A stretch of DNA of 64,000 bases from Pseudomonas aylmerensis (GCF_001702265.1 NZ_MAUE01000034.1:21708-85707), one strand, 5' to 3'. Positions 17,271-28,506 are shown, counted from the stretch's first letter. Notes: generated from the sequence alone by a model not told the origin. Program-made: numbers and translations.

Positions 17271-18094
17271 GTGGGAGCGGGCTTGCTTGTGAAGGCGGTG
17301 GGTCAGTCACCCTTTTCAGCGACTGGAAAGCCGCTTTCGCGAGCAAGCCCGCTCCCACAGTTTTGATTGGTGTTGGGCTTGGGATTCGGGGTGCTGCACC
17401 TGCATTTGAACGGACGGTAAAACTCGGTTCCAACCTTGAAATACATCCCAAATGTGGGAGCGGGCTTGCTCGCGAAGGCGGTGGATCAGTCATCCAATTC
17501 AGCGACTGACACACCGCTTTCGCGGGCAAGCCCGCTCCCACAGTTTTGATTGGTGTTCGGGCTGGAGGAAGAGGTGCTGCAGCGCCATTTGAGCGAGTGG
17601 TACAACCCCATACCAGCCTTGGAATACACGCCAAATGTGGGAGCGGGCTTGCTCGCGAAGGCGGTGGGTCAGTCACCCTTTCAGCGACTGGCAAGCCGCT
17701 TTCGCGAGCAAGCCCGCTCCCACAGTTTTGATCGGTGTTCGGGCTCGAGATTAGAGGTGTTTCGACACCAGTTTCGACGACGTTAAAATCCGATTCCAGC
17801 CTTGGAACACACGCCAAATGTGGGAGCGAGCTTGCCCGCGAAGGCGGTGGGTCAGTCACCCTCCTCAGCGATTGGCACACCGCTTTCGCGAGCAAGCCCG
17901 CTCCCACAGTTTTGATTGGTGTTCGGACTGGAGGCCGAGGTGCTGCAACGGCATTTGAGCAGACGGTACAACCCGACTCCAACCTTGGAACACACCCCAA
18001 ATGTGGGAGCGGGCTTGCCCGCGAAGGCGGTGGATCAGTCACCCAATTCAGCGACTGACACACCGCTTCCGCAAGCAAGCCCGCTCCTACATCC
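17271..18094. repeat. 183-bp tandem array of five REPINs
   Basis: The 847-bp gap after potE consists of five REP pairs with heads at 17271, 17454, 17637, 17820 and 18003, an exact 183-bp period. Each pair is GTGGGAGCGGGCTTGC facing GCAAGCCCGCTCCCAC. Spacers of about 90 bp (ttgattggtgttcgggct...) are diverged copies of one another. Because 183 is divisible by three, long open frames run through it on both strands; they are repeat artefacts. Confidence 0.93.
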
Positions 18095-18108
18095 GCTAAC
18101 TGGCGCGT

Positions 18109-19851
18109 TTATTTACGCGCCGCCTCCCACTGCTTGAGCAGATCGCCGTAGGCCACGGTTTCGCCCTTGGGTTTTTCGTTGGCGAGTTTTGGTTTCGGCG
18201 CGCCCGGTTGGTCGAACCAGTATTGCGCGTCACGCTCGGGGTTCATCTTCGGACCGCACACCGGCTGCACCTTGGAGCGTTCCAGGCGCGTCATGATCGC
18301 GTCCTGCTCCTTGGCCAGGTTGTCGAGGGCCTGTTGCGGGGTTTTCTCGCCGCTGGCGGCGGCGGCGATGTTGCTCCACCACAGTTGCGCCAGGCGAGGA
18401 TAGTCCGGCACGTTGGTGCCGGTCGGCGACCACTCTACGCGGGCCGGGCTGCGGTAGAACTCCACCAGGCCGCCGAGTTTGGGCGCCATGTCGGTCATGG
18501 CCTGGGAATTGATATCGGACTCACGAATCGGTGTCAGGCCAACGATGGTTTTCTTCAGCGAGACGGTCTTCGAGGTCACGAACTGCGCATACAGCCAGGC
18601 CGCGAGTTTCTGTTTCTCCGGGGTCGACTTGAGGAACGTCCAGGAACCCACGTCCTGATAGCCCTTCTTCATGCCCTTTTCCCAATAAGGCCCGACCGGC
18701 GACGGCGCCATGCGCCACTTCGGCGTACCGTCGGCATTCACTACCGGCAGGCCCGGCTTGACCATGTCGGCGGTAAACGCGGTGTACCAGAAAATCTGCT
18801 GGGCGATATTGCCTTGCGACGGCACCGGCCCGGATTCGGAGAAGGTCATGCCCGCCGCTTCCGGTGGTGCGTAGGCTTTCATCCAGTCCACGTATTTCTG
18901 CGTGGCGAATACCGCAGCAGGGCCGTTGGTGTCGCCGCCACGGGTCACGCTGGAGCCCACCGGATGGCAGTCCTCCACGCGAATGCCCCACTCGTCCACC
19001 GGCAAGCCGTTGGGCAGGCCTTTATCGCCGCCGCCGGCCATGGAGAACCAGGCATCAGTGAAGCGCCAGCCCAGGGATGGGTCTTTCTTGCCGTAGTCCA
19101 TGTGCCCGTAGATGCGCTTGCCGTCGATTTCCTTGACGTCTTCGCTGAAGAACTTGGCGATGTCTTCATAGGCCGACCAGTTCACCGGCACGCCGAGGTC
19201 GTAACCGTATTTTTCCTTGAACTTGGCTTTCAGCTCCGGGCGCTCGAACCAGTCGGCGCGGAACCAGTAGAGGTTGGCGAACTGCTGGTCGGGCAGCTGG
19301 TAGATCTTGCCGTCCGGCGCGGTGGTGAACGAGATGCCGATAAAGTCCTTGATATCCAGGGTCGGCGAGGTGAAATCCTTGCCTTCGTTGGCCATCAGGT
19401 CGGTGATCGATTCGGTCTTGCCATAGCGAAAGTGCGTACCGATCAAGTCGGAATCGTTGACCCAGCCGTCATAGATATTCTTGTCGGACTGCATCTGCGT
19501 CTGCAGCTTCTCGACCACGTCGCCTTCCTGCAGCAGGTCGTGGGTGAGCTTGATCCCGGTGATTTCCGTGAAGGCCTTGGCCAGCACCTTGGACTCGTAC
19601 TCGTGGGTGGTGAGGGTTTCCGACACCACATTGATCTTCATCCCACGGAACGGTTCGGCGGCCTTGATAAACCACTTGAGCTCCTCGAGCTGTTGGTCGG
19701 CCGTGAGGGTGGACGGTTTGAATTCGCTGCCGATCCATTTTTTCGCCGCATCTTCGTACGCATCGGCCCAGGCCGTGGCGCTCAAACCGCTGAGGGCCAA
19801 TACGGCGGCCAATGAAATGCTATGTCGCAGCTTATTGTTTTTATCGAACAT
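18109..19851 (-). CDS. glpV: ABC transporter substrate-binding protein (GlpV-like)
   Basis: About 580 aa, large for a binding protein but normal for GlpV. AGGAGG precedes the ATG at 19851. The signal peptide is KLRHSISLAAVLALSGLSAT, cleaved near AWA-DA. The family hallmark regions are EYESKVLAKAFTEITGIKL and DAWFSMAGGGDKGLPNGLP. It is the last gene of a six-gene operon whose order matches the Rhizobium glycerol transporter glpSTPQUV, so glycerol or a similar polyol is the likely ligand. The regulator here differs from that of Rhizobium, so the substrate is not certain. Confidence 0.85.
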   Translation of the reverse strand: MFDKNNKLRHSISLAAVLALSGLSATAWADAYEDAAKKWIGSEFKPSTLTADQQLEELKWFIKAAEPFRGMKINVVSETLTTHEYESKVLAKAFTEITGIKLTHDLLQEGDVVEKLQTQMQSDKNIYDGWVNDSDLIGTHFRYGKTESITDLMANEGKDFTSPTLDIKDFIGISFTTAPDGKIYQLPDQQFANLYWFRADWFERPELKAKFKEKYGYDLGVPVNWSAYEDIAKFFSEDVKEIDGKRIYGHMDYGKKDPSLGWRFTDAWFSMAGGGDKGLPNGLPVDEWGIRVEDCHPVGSSVTRGGDTNGPAAVFATQKYVDWMKAYAPPEAAGMTFSESGPVPSQGNIAQQIFWYTAFTADMVKPGLPVVNADGTPKWRMAPSPVGPYWEKGMKKGYQDVGSWTFLKSTPEKQKLAAWLYAQFVTSKTVSLKKTIVGLTPIRESDINSQAMTDMAPKLGGLVEFYRSPARVEWSPTGTNVPDYPRLAQLWWSNIAAAASGEKTPQQALDNLAKEQDAIMTRLERSKVQPVCGPKMNPERDAQYWFDQPGAPKPKLANEKPKGETVAYGDLLKQWEAARK

Positions 19852-19894
19852 AGAGACCTCCTGGTTAGTTTCAAACGGGACCTGCGAACACAAT

Positions 19895-19928
19895 CCCTGC
19901 AGGCGCCGGCTTGCCGGCGCCTGCAGGG
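19895..19928 (-). promoter_or_regulatory. Perfect 15-bp hairpin in the gap before glpV
   Basis: CCCTGCAGGCGCCGG-CTTG-CCGGCGCCTGCAGGG sits 43 bp upstream of the glpV start and just after the glpU stop, inside the operon. It has no T tract. Such a hairpin could protect the glpV message from decay or set the ratio of binding protein to permease. Its 26-bp core is of the same design as 11891-11916. Confidence 0.55.
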
Positions 19929-19934
19929 CGAGTA

Positions 19935-20210
19935 CTAGCCCCAACGCATCACACTCAACAGCCATACCAGGGACAGCGCGGACGCCACCCAGATGCTCCA
20001 GTCGGTAACGCCGATGACCAGCAAATGCAGGTAGGCGCTGCCGAGAAGACCGATAAACAAGCGATCACCACGGGTGGTGCTGATCGGCAGAAAACCGCGC
20101 CGAGGGATGCTCGGCGAACGCAGTTCCCAGGTGGTCATGCCCGCCAGAATCAGGGCGATACCGCCAAAGAACAGCGCGGTGGGGGTGGTCCAGGCCATCC
20201 ATTCCATCAT
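19935..20210 (-). CDS. glpU: DUF2160 membrane protein (GlpU-like)
   Basis: 91-aa protein with two or three hydrophobic helices (ALFFGGIALILAGMTTWEL and the C-terminal WVASALSLVWLLSVMRWG) and the stretch RRGFLPISTTRGDRLFIGLL typical of this family. AGAGGA precedes the start. Members are found only inside glpSTPQUV-type operons, between the second permease and the binding protein, as here. It is probably an accessory subunit of the transporter; biochemical role unknown. Confidence 0.85.
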   Translation of the reverse strand: MMEWMAWTTPTALFFGGIALILAGMTTWELRSPSIPRRGFLPISTTRGDRLFIGLLGSAYLHLLVIGVTDWSIWVASALSLVWLLSVMRWG

Positions 20211-20218
20211 CGATTCCT

Positions 20219-21019
<801 letters not shown>

Positions 21020-21029
21020 GTTGGCGGCC

Positions 21030-21892
21030 TCAGCGGTTGGCGTCGGAGTGGGTCATGGCGGTGTAGAACAGCCAGGACACCAACAGGATGATCAGGAAAT
21101 ACACCAGGGAAAACGCGGCCGCCGGGCCCAGGTCGAATTGACCTACAGCCATCTGGGTCAGCGTCTGACTGAGGAAGGTAGTCGCGTTACCCGGCCCGCC
21201 GCCCGTCAACACGAAAGGCTCGGTGTAAATCATGAAACTGTCCATGAAGCGCAGCATCACCGCGATCAGCAGCACGCTTTTCATCTTCGGCAACTGGATA
21301 TGTCGGAACACCGCCCAAGCCGAGGCCCGATCAATCCGCGCCGCCTGGTAGTACACATCCGGAATCGCGCGCAGGCCCGAGTAACACAGCAGCGCCACCA
21401 GTGAGGTCCAGTGCCACACGTCCATCACCAGCACGGTGACCCAGGCGTCCATGGTGTTGGCCGCGTAGTTGTAGCTGATGCCCATGGCGTTGAGGGTCGA
21501 GCCGAGCAGGCCGATATCGGCGCGGCCGAAAATCTGCCAGATGGTGCCGACCACGTTCCAGGGGATCAGCAGCGGAATGGCGAGGATGATCAACACCAGC
21601 GACGACCAGCGCCCCTTGGTCGGCATGGTCAGGGCGATGGCGATGCCCAGTGGGATTTCGATCAGCAGCACGCAGGCAGAGTAGATGAACTGGCGCAGCA
21701 ATGAGTCATGCAGGCGCGGGTCGAGCAGCACCTGCTTGTACCAGTCGGCGCCGACGAAGTAGCGGCTGGACTGGTCGAAGATGTCCTGCACCGAGTAGTT
21801 GACCACGGTCATCATCGGGATCACCGCACTGAACGCCACCAGCAGGAACACCGGCAACACCAGCCACCAGGCCTTGTTGTTCTGCACCTTGT

Positions 21893-21896
<4 letters not shown>
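21030..21896 (-). CDS. glpP: ABC transporter permease (GlpP-like)
   Basis: 288-aa MalF-type permease, six predicted helices. The EAA-like loop is QAARIDRASAWAVFRHIQLP near residue 195. The ATG at 21896 overlaps the GlpT stop (ATGA), which favours this start over a frame 15 codons longer. Confidence 0.92.
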
Positions 21897-22989
<1,093 letters not shown>

Positions 22990-22990
<1 letters not shown>

Positions 22991-24084
22991 CAGGCAACCC
23001 TCGCGACACGGCGTCCGGGAGCCTGGACCAGACGGCCCTGGGCATCGAACACAAACAGTTTATGGGTGGGGATATACACGCGGATCGGCGCGTCGACGTC
23101 GTACTCGTGCACGCCCGGCAGGTGCAGCACCAGCAGGAAGTGCTCGCTGCGCACATGCAGGAAGGTTTCCGAGCCGCTGATTTCGGCGACTTCCACGGTC
23201 ACTGCCAGCTCCAGGTCATCGTCGTTGCTCGGCACCAGGCTGATATGGCTGGGGCGCACGCCGAAGCGGAATTCGCCTTCACCAATCGGGCGCAGGTCGA
23301 CGTTCAGCGGGAAGTGCACAAAATTGGCGAAACTCACCTCGTTGCCGCTGATGCGCCCCGGCATCAGGTTGATCGGCGGTTCGGAAAACAGCTCGGCGGC
23401 CAGCACGGTCTGCGGCTGGTGGTAGACCTCGGCGGCCTTGCCACTCTGGATCACCCGGCCTTCGTGAAGAATCGTGGTGGTGCCGCCCAGGGCCAGGGCC
23501 TCGTTGGGCTCGGTGGTGGCGTAGATGGCGATGGTATGCCGCGCCTTGAACAGCTCGCGCATTTCCTGACGCAGCTCTTCACGCAGCTTGTAGTCCAGGT
23601 TGACCAGCGGCTCATCGAACAGGATCAGCTCGGCATCCTTGACCAGCGCACGGGCCATGGCCGTGCGTTGCTGCTGGCCCCCGGACAGCTCCAGCGGGTG
23701 GCGCTGGAGGAATTTCTCGATGCGCAGCATCCTCGCGGTTTCCAGCACCTTGCTCTGGATCAGCTCGTTGGAGACACCGGCCTGGCGCAACGGCGAGGCA
23801 ATGTTTTCGAACACCGTCATGGTCGGGTAGTTGATGAATTGCTGGTAGACCATCGATACGTTGCGCAGGCGCACCGGTTTTTGCGTGACGTCCACGCCGT
23901 TCATCAGGATGCGGCCGCTGTCGGGCTTGTCCAGGCCGGCCATCAGGCGCATCAGGCTGGTCTTGCCGGAGAGTGTGCGGCCGAGCAATACGTTGAAGGA
24001 GCCGGCTTCGAAACGCAGGCTGGCGTCGTCGATCCAGGTTTGGCCTTCGACGACGCGGGAGACATTTTCCAGGGTCAATGACAT
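22990..24084 (-). CDS. glpS: ABC transporter ATP-binding protein (GlpS-like)
   Basis: 364 aa, first gene of the operon. Walker A is GRTLSGKTSLMRLM, signature ELSGGQQQRTAMARAL, Walker B LILFDEPLVNLD, and a C-terminal MalK-like domain follows. A sigma-54 promoter lies about 45-60 bp upstream of its ATG, and the divergent activator gene follows. Confidence 0.92.
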
Positions 24085-24128
24085 GACACGACCTTTTTAT
24101 TATTGGAATGAATCTGGCCAGTTGTCAG

Positions 24129-24144
24129 AGCGAGTTTCGTGCCA
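24129..24144 (-). promoter_or_regulatory. Sigma-54 (-24/-12) promoter of the glp-type operon
   Basis: Read on the minus strand: TGGCACGAAACTCGCT. The GG and GC doublets are 10 bases apart as RpoN requires, and TGGCAC is a perfect -24 element; the -12 element has one departure (TCGC for TTGC). The predicted start of transcription gives a leader of about 35 nt before glpS. It agrees with the sigma-54 activator encoded divergently. Confidence 0.8.
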
Positions 24145-24196
24145 AAACGGCAAGGGCTTGATGTGTAAGGAAATGGGAAAACCCGATGTTCGTGTT

Positions 24197-24255
24197 TGAA
24201 CACTCCAGGTGAACAACTGAACAGTCACGGGGTTGACAATGAACAGTTCTGAACA
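24197..24255. promoter_or_regulatory. Five TGAACA repeats, probable enhancer for the sigma-54 activator
   Basis: TGAACA occurs at 24197, 24210, 24218, 24240 and 24250. The fourth belongs to a perfect 9-bp palindrome GAACAGTTC (24241-24249), framed by GTTG and CAAC. The cluster lies about 55-125 bp upstream of the sigma-54 promoter, where enhancer-binding proteins normally bind, and just before the activator gene. Confidence 0.65.
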
Positions 24256-24345
24256 ACACTCTCACCACCAACACAGGACATTTTGATCCGGTTTCAATGG
24301 TTGGATTGTGCAACACCCCATAACAATAAAAATGCAGGTCACCCC

Positions 24346-26163
24346 ATGGCCGAACCACTGGCTCACGACACCCTTATCCAGGAATCCTGGCGCCGCTGCC
24401 GCGCGTTTGGGCTGGACCATCAGAGCACGCCCAGCTTCGATCAGCTGCCTGCCGAGGGCATCAGCCAATTGCTCGAAAGCCAGCATTCCCTGGTGCAGAC
24501 CACCCATCAGGAGGTGCTGCCCTACTACGAAAACATCCTCAGCAACTCCAACTGCCTGATCATGCTGGCCGACAACCAGGGCCAGGTGCTGACCAGTTGG
24601 GGCACCCAGCGTTTTATCGAACCCAAGCTGGCCCGGGGGTTCAGCGCCGGCGCCAGTTGGATGGAACGCTCCAGCGGCACCAATGCCATCGGCACTGCGC
24701 TGGCCTGTGCGCAGGCGGTGCATATCGAACATGACGAACACTTTCTCAAGGCCAACCGCTTCATGACCGGCTCGGCGGCGCCGATCTTCGACGCGCAGCG
24801 CGAGATCATCGCGGTACTGGATGTGTCCAGCGACAGCTACCTGCCGCCCTCCCACACCCTGGGCATGGTCAAGATGATGAGCCAGACCGTGGAAAACCGG
24901 CTGATCCTCAACCTGTTTCGCGGCGAGCATTTTCAACTGACCTTCAACACCGGCCTGAGCAACCTCGACAGCCAATGGGCCGGCCTGTTGATCTTCGATG
25001 AAAGCGGCCAGGTGCTGTCGGCCAACCGTCGCGCCGACAACCTACTGGGCATCAGTCTGTCACGGGTGATGATCGACAGTTTGTTCAAGGTCTCGCTGCT
25101 GGAGTTGCTCAATCAGCCCGAGGGCCTGCCGTTTTCGCTGCAGGCGGCTGGACGCAACCGATTCCAGTGCCTGTTGAAACGGCCCAAGCAAATGCCGGTG
25201 CAGGCGCGGGTGTTCAGCCAACCCACGCCGCCAAAGCCGGCGGCGATTGGCCTGAACACCCTGCACTTTGGTGATGCGCGCGTGGAAAAGGCCGTGCGCC
25301 AAGCCGAACGCTTGCTGGAGAAGGACATCCCGCTGCTGATCCACGGCGAAACCGGCGTGGGCAAGGAAGTTTTCGTCAAGGCCCTGCACCAGGCGAGTTC
25401 CCGCAGTCAGCAGGCATTTATCGCAGTGAACTGTGCGGCGATTCCTGCCGAGTTGGTGGAATCGGAACTGTTCGGCTACGAAAAAGGCGCGTTTACCGGC
25501 GCCAATCAAAAAGGCAGCATCGGCCTGATCCGCAAGGCCGACAAGGGCACGCTGTTTCTGGATGAAATTGGCGACATGCCGCTGCCGACCCAGGCACGCC
25601 TGTTGCGGGTGTTGCAGGAGCGCTGCGTGCAACCGGTGGGCAGCAGTGAGCTGTTCCCGGTGGATCTGCGCATCATCTCGGCCACCAACCGGGCGCTGCG
25701 CGAGCAGGTACAGGCCGGGCGTTTTCGCGAGGATTTGTACTACCGCATTGGTGGCCTGACCCTCGAGCTACCGCCGCTGCGCGAACGCAGCGACAAGCGC
25801 GCGCTGTTCCAGCAACTGTGGCAGCAACATCGCGAGCCGACCCAATGGGCCGGCCTCAGTGCCGAGGTGCTGGCCCTGTTCGAGCAGCACCCCTGGCCGG
25901 GCAATTTGCGCCAGGTGAGCAGTGTGTTGCAGGTGGCGTTGGCGATGGCTGAGGAGCAGCCGATTCGCCCGGAGCACCTGCCGGATGATTTCTTTGTCGA
26001 TCTGAATGTGGCAGCGCCGCCGCCCACCAGCGAGTACCTGGATGACAGCATCGACCTGGCCCAGCGCCTGAAAGCGGCCGGCGGGAATATTTCCCACCTG
26101 GCGCGGGAGCTGGGGGTGAGCCGCAACACCTTGTACAAGCGCCTGCGCCAGCACGAAGGCTAG
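24346..26163 (+). CDS. Sigma-54-dependent Fis-family activator (AcoR-like)
   Basis: 605 aa starting at MAEPLAHDTLIQESW; a longer frame opens at 24283. Residues 1-300 carry a GAF-like sensing region (WMERSSGTNAIGTALA) and a PAS-like segment, as in AcoR. The AAA+ domain has Walker A GETGVGKE, the sigma-54 contact loop GAFTGA and Walker B GTLFLDEIGDMPLP. The C-terminal Fis helix reads LARELGVSRNTLYKRLRQH. It should activate the divergent glp-type transporter from the TGAACA sites. Its stop shares the palindrome CTAG with the stop of the convergent FecR gene. Confidence 0.92.
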   Translation: MAEPLAHDTLIQESWRRCRAFGLDHQSTPSFDQLPAEGISQLLESQHSLVQTTHQEVLPYYENILSNSNCLIMLADNQGQVLTSWGTQRFIEPKLARGFSAGASWMERSSGTNAIGTALACAQAVHIEHDEHFLKANRFMTGSAAPIFDAQREIIAVLDVSSDSYLPPSHTLGMVKMMSQTVENRLILNLFRGEHFQLTFNTGLSNLDSQWAGLLIFDESGQVLSANRRADNLLGISLSRVMIDSLFKVSLLELLNQPEGLPFSLQAAGRNRFQCLLKRPKQMPVQARVFSQPTPPKPAAIGLNTLHFGDARVEKAVRQAERLLEKDIPLLIHGETGVGKEVFVKALHQASSRSQQAFIAVNCAAIPAELVESELFGYEKGAFTGANQKGSIGLIRKADKGTLFLDEIGDMPLPTQARLLRVLQERCVQPVGSSELFPVDLRIISATNRALREQVQAGRFREDLYYRIGGLTLELPPLRERSDKRALFQQLWQQHREPTQWAGLSAEVLALFEQHPWPGNLRQVSSVLQVALAMAEEQPIRPEHLPDDFFVDLNVAAPPPTSEYLDDSIDLAQRLKAAGGNISHLARELGVSRNTLYKRLRQHEG

Positions 26164-27092
26164 CGCGGCTTGACCACCACCAGCAGGTCGGTGAAGTACT
26201 CCACCTGAATCGGCAGGTTGTCGGCCAGGGCCGAGAGCGCCGCAGCGGTGTCGTCCAGCTTGAATACGCCGGACACGCGCAGGTTCTGCAGGGCCTGCGG
26301 GTCGTAGCGCACCAGGCCGTGACGGTAACTGGCCAGGGTTTGCAGCACCTCGCTCAGCGGCTGGTCGTTGACCTTGAGCAGGCCACGGGTCCAGGCGTCC
26401 GCGTCGGTGTTGCCGACGGCTTGTGGCGGTTGGGCGCGGCCATGGTCGAGGACCGAGCGCTGGCCGGCGGTGACGCTGACCCCTTCACTGGTCTGGCCTT
26501 TGACCGCGACGGTGGACTCGATCACGGTCACCACGGTGGTGCCGTCCGGCGCACGCTTGACCAGGTAACGCGTGCCCAGGGCGGTCGCGGTGCCTTGGTC
26601 GGTGCGCACCACGAAGGGCCGTTGCGCGTCCTTGGCGACCTCGACCCACAGTTCGCCTTGCAACAACTCGATGACGCGCTGGTGGCCGTCGAATTTCACG
26701 TCGACTGCCGAATTGCTGTTGAGCTGCAGTTGGCTGCCGTCTTCAAGGGCGATGTGGCGGCGCTCGCCGACGCCGGTGCGCTGGTCGGCCATCCATACCG
26801 GCAGGTGTTCCAGGCCCAGCCAGCCGCACAGTAAGACGCCAAGCAGCCCGACCACCTGAGTAGCCAGCGGACGCCGCGGGGCGAAGGCCCGGTTGAGTGC
26901 CACGCGTGCCGGTTGCGCAGGCACAGCATCGAGGCTGCCCCACAGGACGCGCATGCGTTCGATAGCCACCGCATGGCGTGGATCGGCCTGGCACCAGGTG
27001 TTGAATGCCTGGCGCTCGGCGTCGCTGACGTCTTCGTCGTGCAGGCGTGTCAGCCAATTCGCCGCTTGTTGAATGATCTGTTCGGAGTTCAT
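26160..27092 (-). CDS. FecR-family anti-sigma factor / sigma regulator
   Basis: 310 aa. The N-terminal anti-sigma region reads ANWLTRLHDEDVSDAERQAF with WCQADPRHAVAIER; one membrane helix lies near residue 90 (GLLGVLLCGWLGL). The periplasmic FecR domain (EDGSQLQLNSNSAVDVKF) is followed by a C-terminal STN-like domain. Its ATG overlaps the sigma factor stop (ATGA). The frame continues upstream inside the sigma gene, but that part is antisense-like noise from another frame. Confidence 0.9.
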   Translation of the reverse strand: MNSEQIIQQAANWLTRLHDEDVSDAERQAFNTWCQADPRHAVAIERMRVLWGSLDAVPAQPARVALNRAFAPRRPLATQVVGLLGVLLCGWLGLEHLPVWMADQRTGVGERRHIALEDGSQLQLNSNSAVDVKFDGHQRVIELLQGELWVEVAKDAQRPFVVRTDQGTATALGTRYLVKRAPDGTTVVTVIESTVAVKGQTSEGVSVTAGQRSVLDHGRAQPPQAVGNTDADAWTRGLLKVNDQPLSEVLQTLASYRHGLVRYDPQALQNLRVSGVFKLDDTAAALSALADNLPIQVEYFTDLLVVVKPR

Positions 27093-27631
27093 GCCAGCGG
27101 ATCTGCCGCATGCAGGCTGTGGTAGCAGTGCACCAGGGCGCTGGAGATGTAGTTTTTGACGGTGCTGGAGGACACCTCCAGGCGCGTGGCGATTTCGCTG
27201 TAGGTCAGGCCGTCGAGGCGGCTCAACAGAAAGGCTTCGCGCGCCTTGGCCGGCAGGCCGGCGAGCATTTCGGCGATGCGCTCCAGCGCTTGCAGCGCCA
27301 CATGGATGGCGGCCGGGTCGGGCATGCCGGCGTCTTCGCATTGGATTACCAGGGCTTCCATGTAGGCTTTTTCGATGCGCCGACGCCGTGCGCCGTCGAT
27401 CAATAACCGCCCTGCCGTGGTGGCCAGGAACGCCCGTGGTTCCTTGATATTTTGCGGTTCGGCAAGCATCAACACGCGGATAAACGCGTCGTGGGCCAGG
27501 TCGGCAGCATACTGGGAGCAGCCGAGTTTTTTGCGCAGCCAACCGTGCAACCAGCCATGGTGCTCGCTGTACATCGCCGTAAGGGTCTGCTGACGCTCTG
27601 AATCGCCCAGCGCGGCCGGAATGTCATGCAT
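27089..27631 (-). CDS. FecI-type ECF sigma factor
   Basis: About 180 aa with region 2 (DLAHDAFIRVLML, RAFLATTAGRLLIDGARRRR) and region 4 (LDGLTYSEIATRLEVSSST, VKNYISSALVHCY). ECF sigma factors of this group are held by FecR and released when a TonB-dependent transducer binds its ligand. The nearest receptor gene, 870 bp upstream on the same strand, lacks the signalling domain needed for that. No clear Fur box is visible upstream. Confidence 0.92.
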   Translation of the reverse strand: MHDIPAALGDSERQQTLTAMYSEHHGWLHGWLRKKLGCSQYAADLAHDAFIRVLMLAEPQNIKEPRAFLATTAGRLLIDGARRRRIEKAYMEALVIQCEDAGMPDPAAIHVALQALERIAEMLAGLPAKAREAFLLSRLDGLTYSEIATRLEVSSSTVKNYISSALVHCYHSLHAADPLA

Positions 27632-27740
27632 GCGCAAAAAGATCTCAAATGGGAAGAGTTACCAATTGCGCAAACAATGCCAGTAAATCGGTGTAGGAGC
27701 AAGAGCGCCTGCCCGATGCGCCGGGCAAAGTTTCGCCCCC

Positions 27741-28324
27741 TGTGGTGAGCGGGCTTGCCCCGCGTTGGGCTGCGAAGCAGCCCCTGTCACTGCTGGCGAT
27801 GAGTGTCAGGTTTATTGCGTTGAGTCTTAATGGGGCGGCTTCGCCACCCAACGCGGGGCAAGCCCGCTCACCACAACAAGCCTGGCAGCAACAACAAGCC
27901 AAGCCCTTCATCACAATGAGCCTATTCACCGCAGGGGGCGATCGCTGCAGGTTGATGCTACGTTCACGCTCCGCCGGTGCCACGGCGCGCTGCAGAGATC
28001 AAGTGCGCCAGCCCCCGCCCCTTGTGGTGAGCGGGCTTGCCCCGCGTTGGGCTGCGAAGCAGCCCCTGTCACTGCTGGCGATGAGTGTCAGGTTTATTGC
28101 GTTGAGTCTTAATGGGGCGGCTTCGCCACCCAACGCGGGGCAAGCCCGCTCGCCACAACAATCCAGGCAGCAACAACAAGCCTGGCAGCAACAACAAGCC
28201 AAGCCCTTCATCACAATGAGCCTATTCACCACAGGCGGCGGTCGCTGCAGGTTGAGGCTACGTTCACGCTCCGTCGGTGCCGCGGCTCCGCGCCGAGATC
28301 AAGTGGGCCATGCCCCATCCCTTG
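27741..28324. repeat. About 290-bp tandem duplication containing REPINs
   Basis: Two nearly identical units begin at 27741 and 28022, and a third head lies at 28324. Each unit contains a REP pair (GTGGTGAGCGGGCTTGCCCC with its complement around ggctgcgaagcagcc), CAACAAGCC-rich short repeats and the piece ctacgttcacgctccgYcgg. Unit 2 is longer by an extra CAACAAGCCTGG block. It fills the gap between the sigma factor and receptor genes together with the satellite at 28386; no coding sequence is supported. Confidence 0.88.
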
Positions 28325-28385
28325 TGGTGAGCGGGCTTGCCACAACAAGCCAGGCAGCCACAGCAAGCCAAGCTCGTCATCACAA

Positions 28386-28493
28386 TGAGCTCGGTCATCA
28401 CAACAAGCTCGACTTCCACAACAAGCCCAACCTCCACCACAAGCCTGGCAGCCACATCAAGCCCATTCATCACGACAAGCTCACCACAGGCGG
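28386..28493. repeat. Diverged 18-bp minisatellite next to a REP head
   Basis: Six units of exactly 18 bp begin at 28386, 28404, 28422, 28440, 28458 and 28476, each opening with tgagc or caagc and mostly ending in ccac or tcac. The pattern resembles the outer end of a REP (caagcccgctcaccac), and more diverged units run back towards the truncated REP head at 28324. Confidence 0.7.
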
Positions 28494-28506
28494 CGGTCGC
28501 GGCGGG

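Noticed and set aside
17035..18078. 347-codon minus-strand frame through the 183-bp array
   Set aside because: Kept open by a unit length divisible by three; peptide is a translation of REP sequence (ASPLPHL repeats).
26160..27542. Longer FecR start (460 aa)
   Set aside because: The extra N-terminus overlaps the sigma gene in another frame; the ATGA overlap start at 27092 is preferred.
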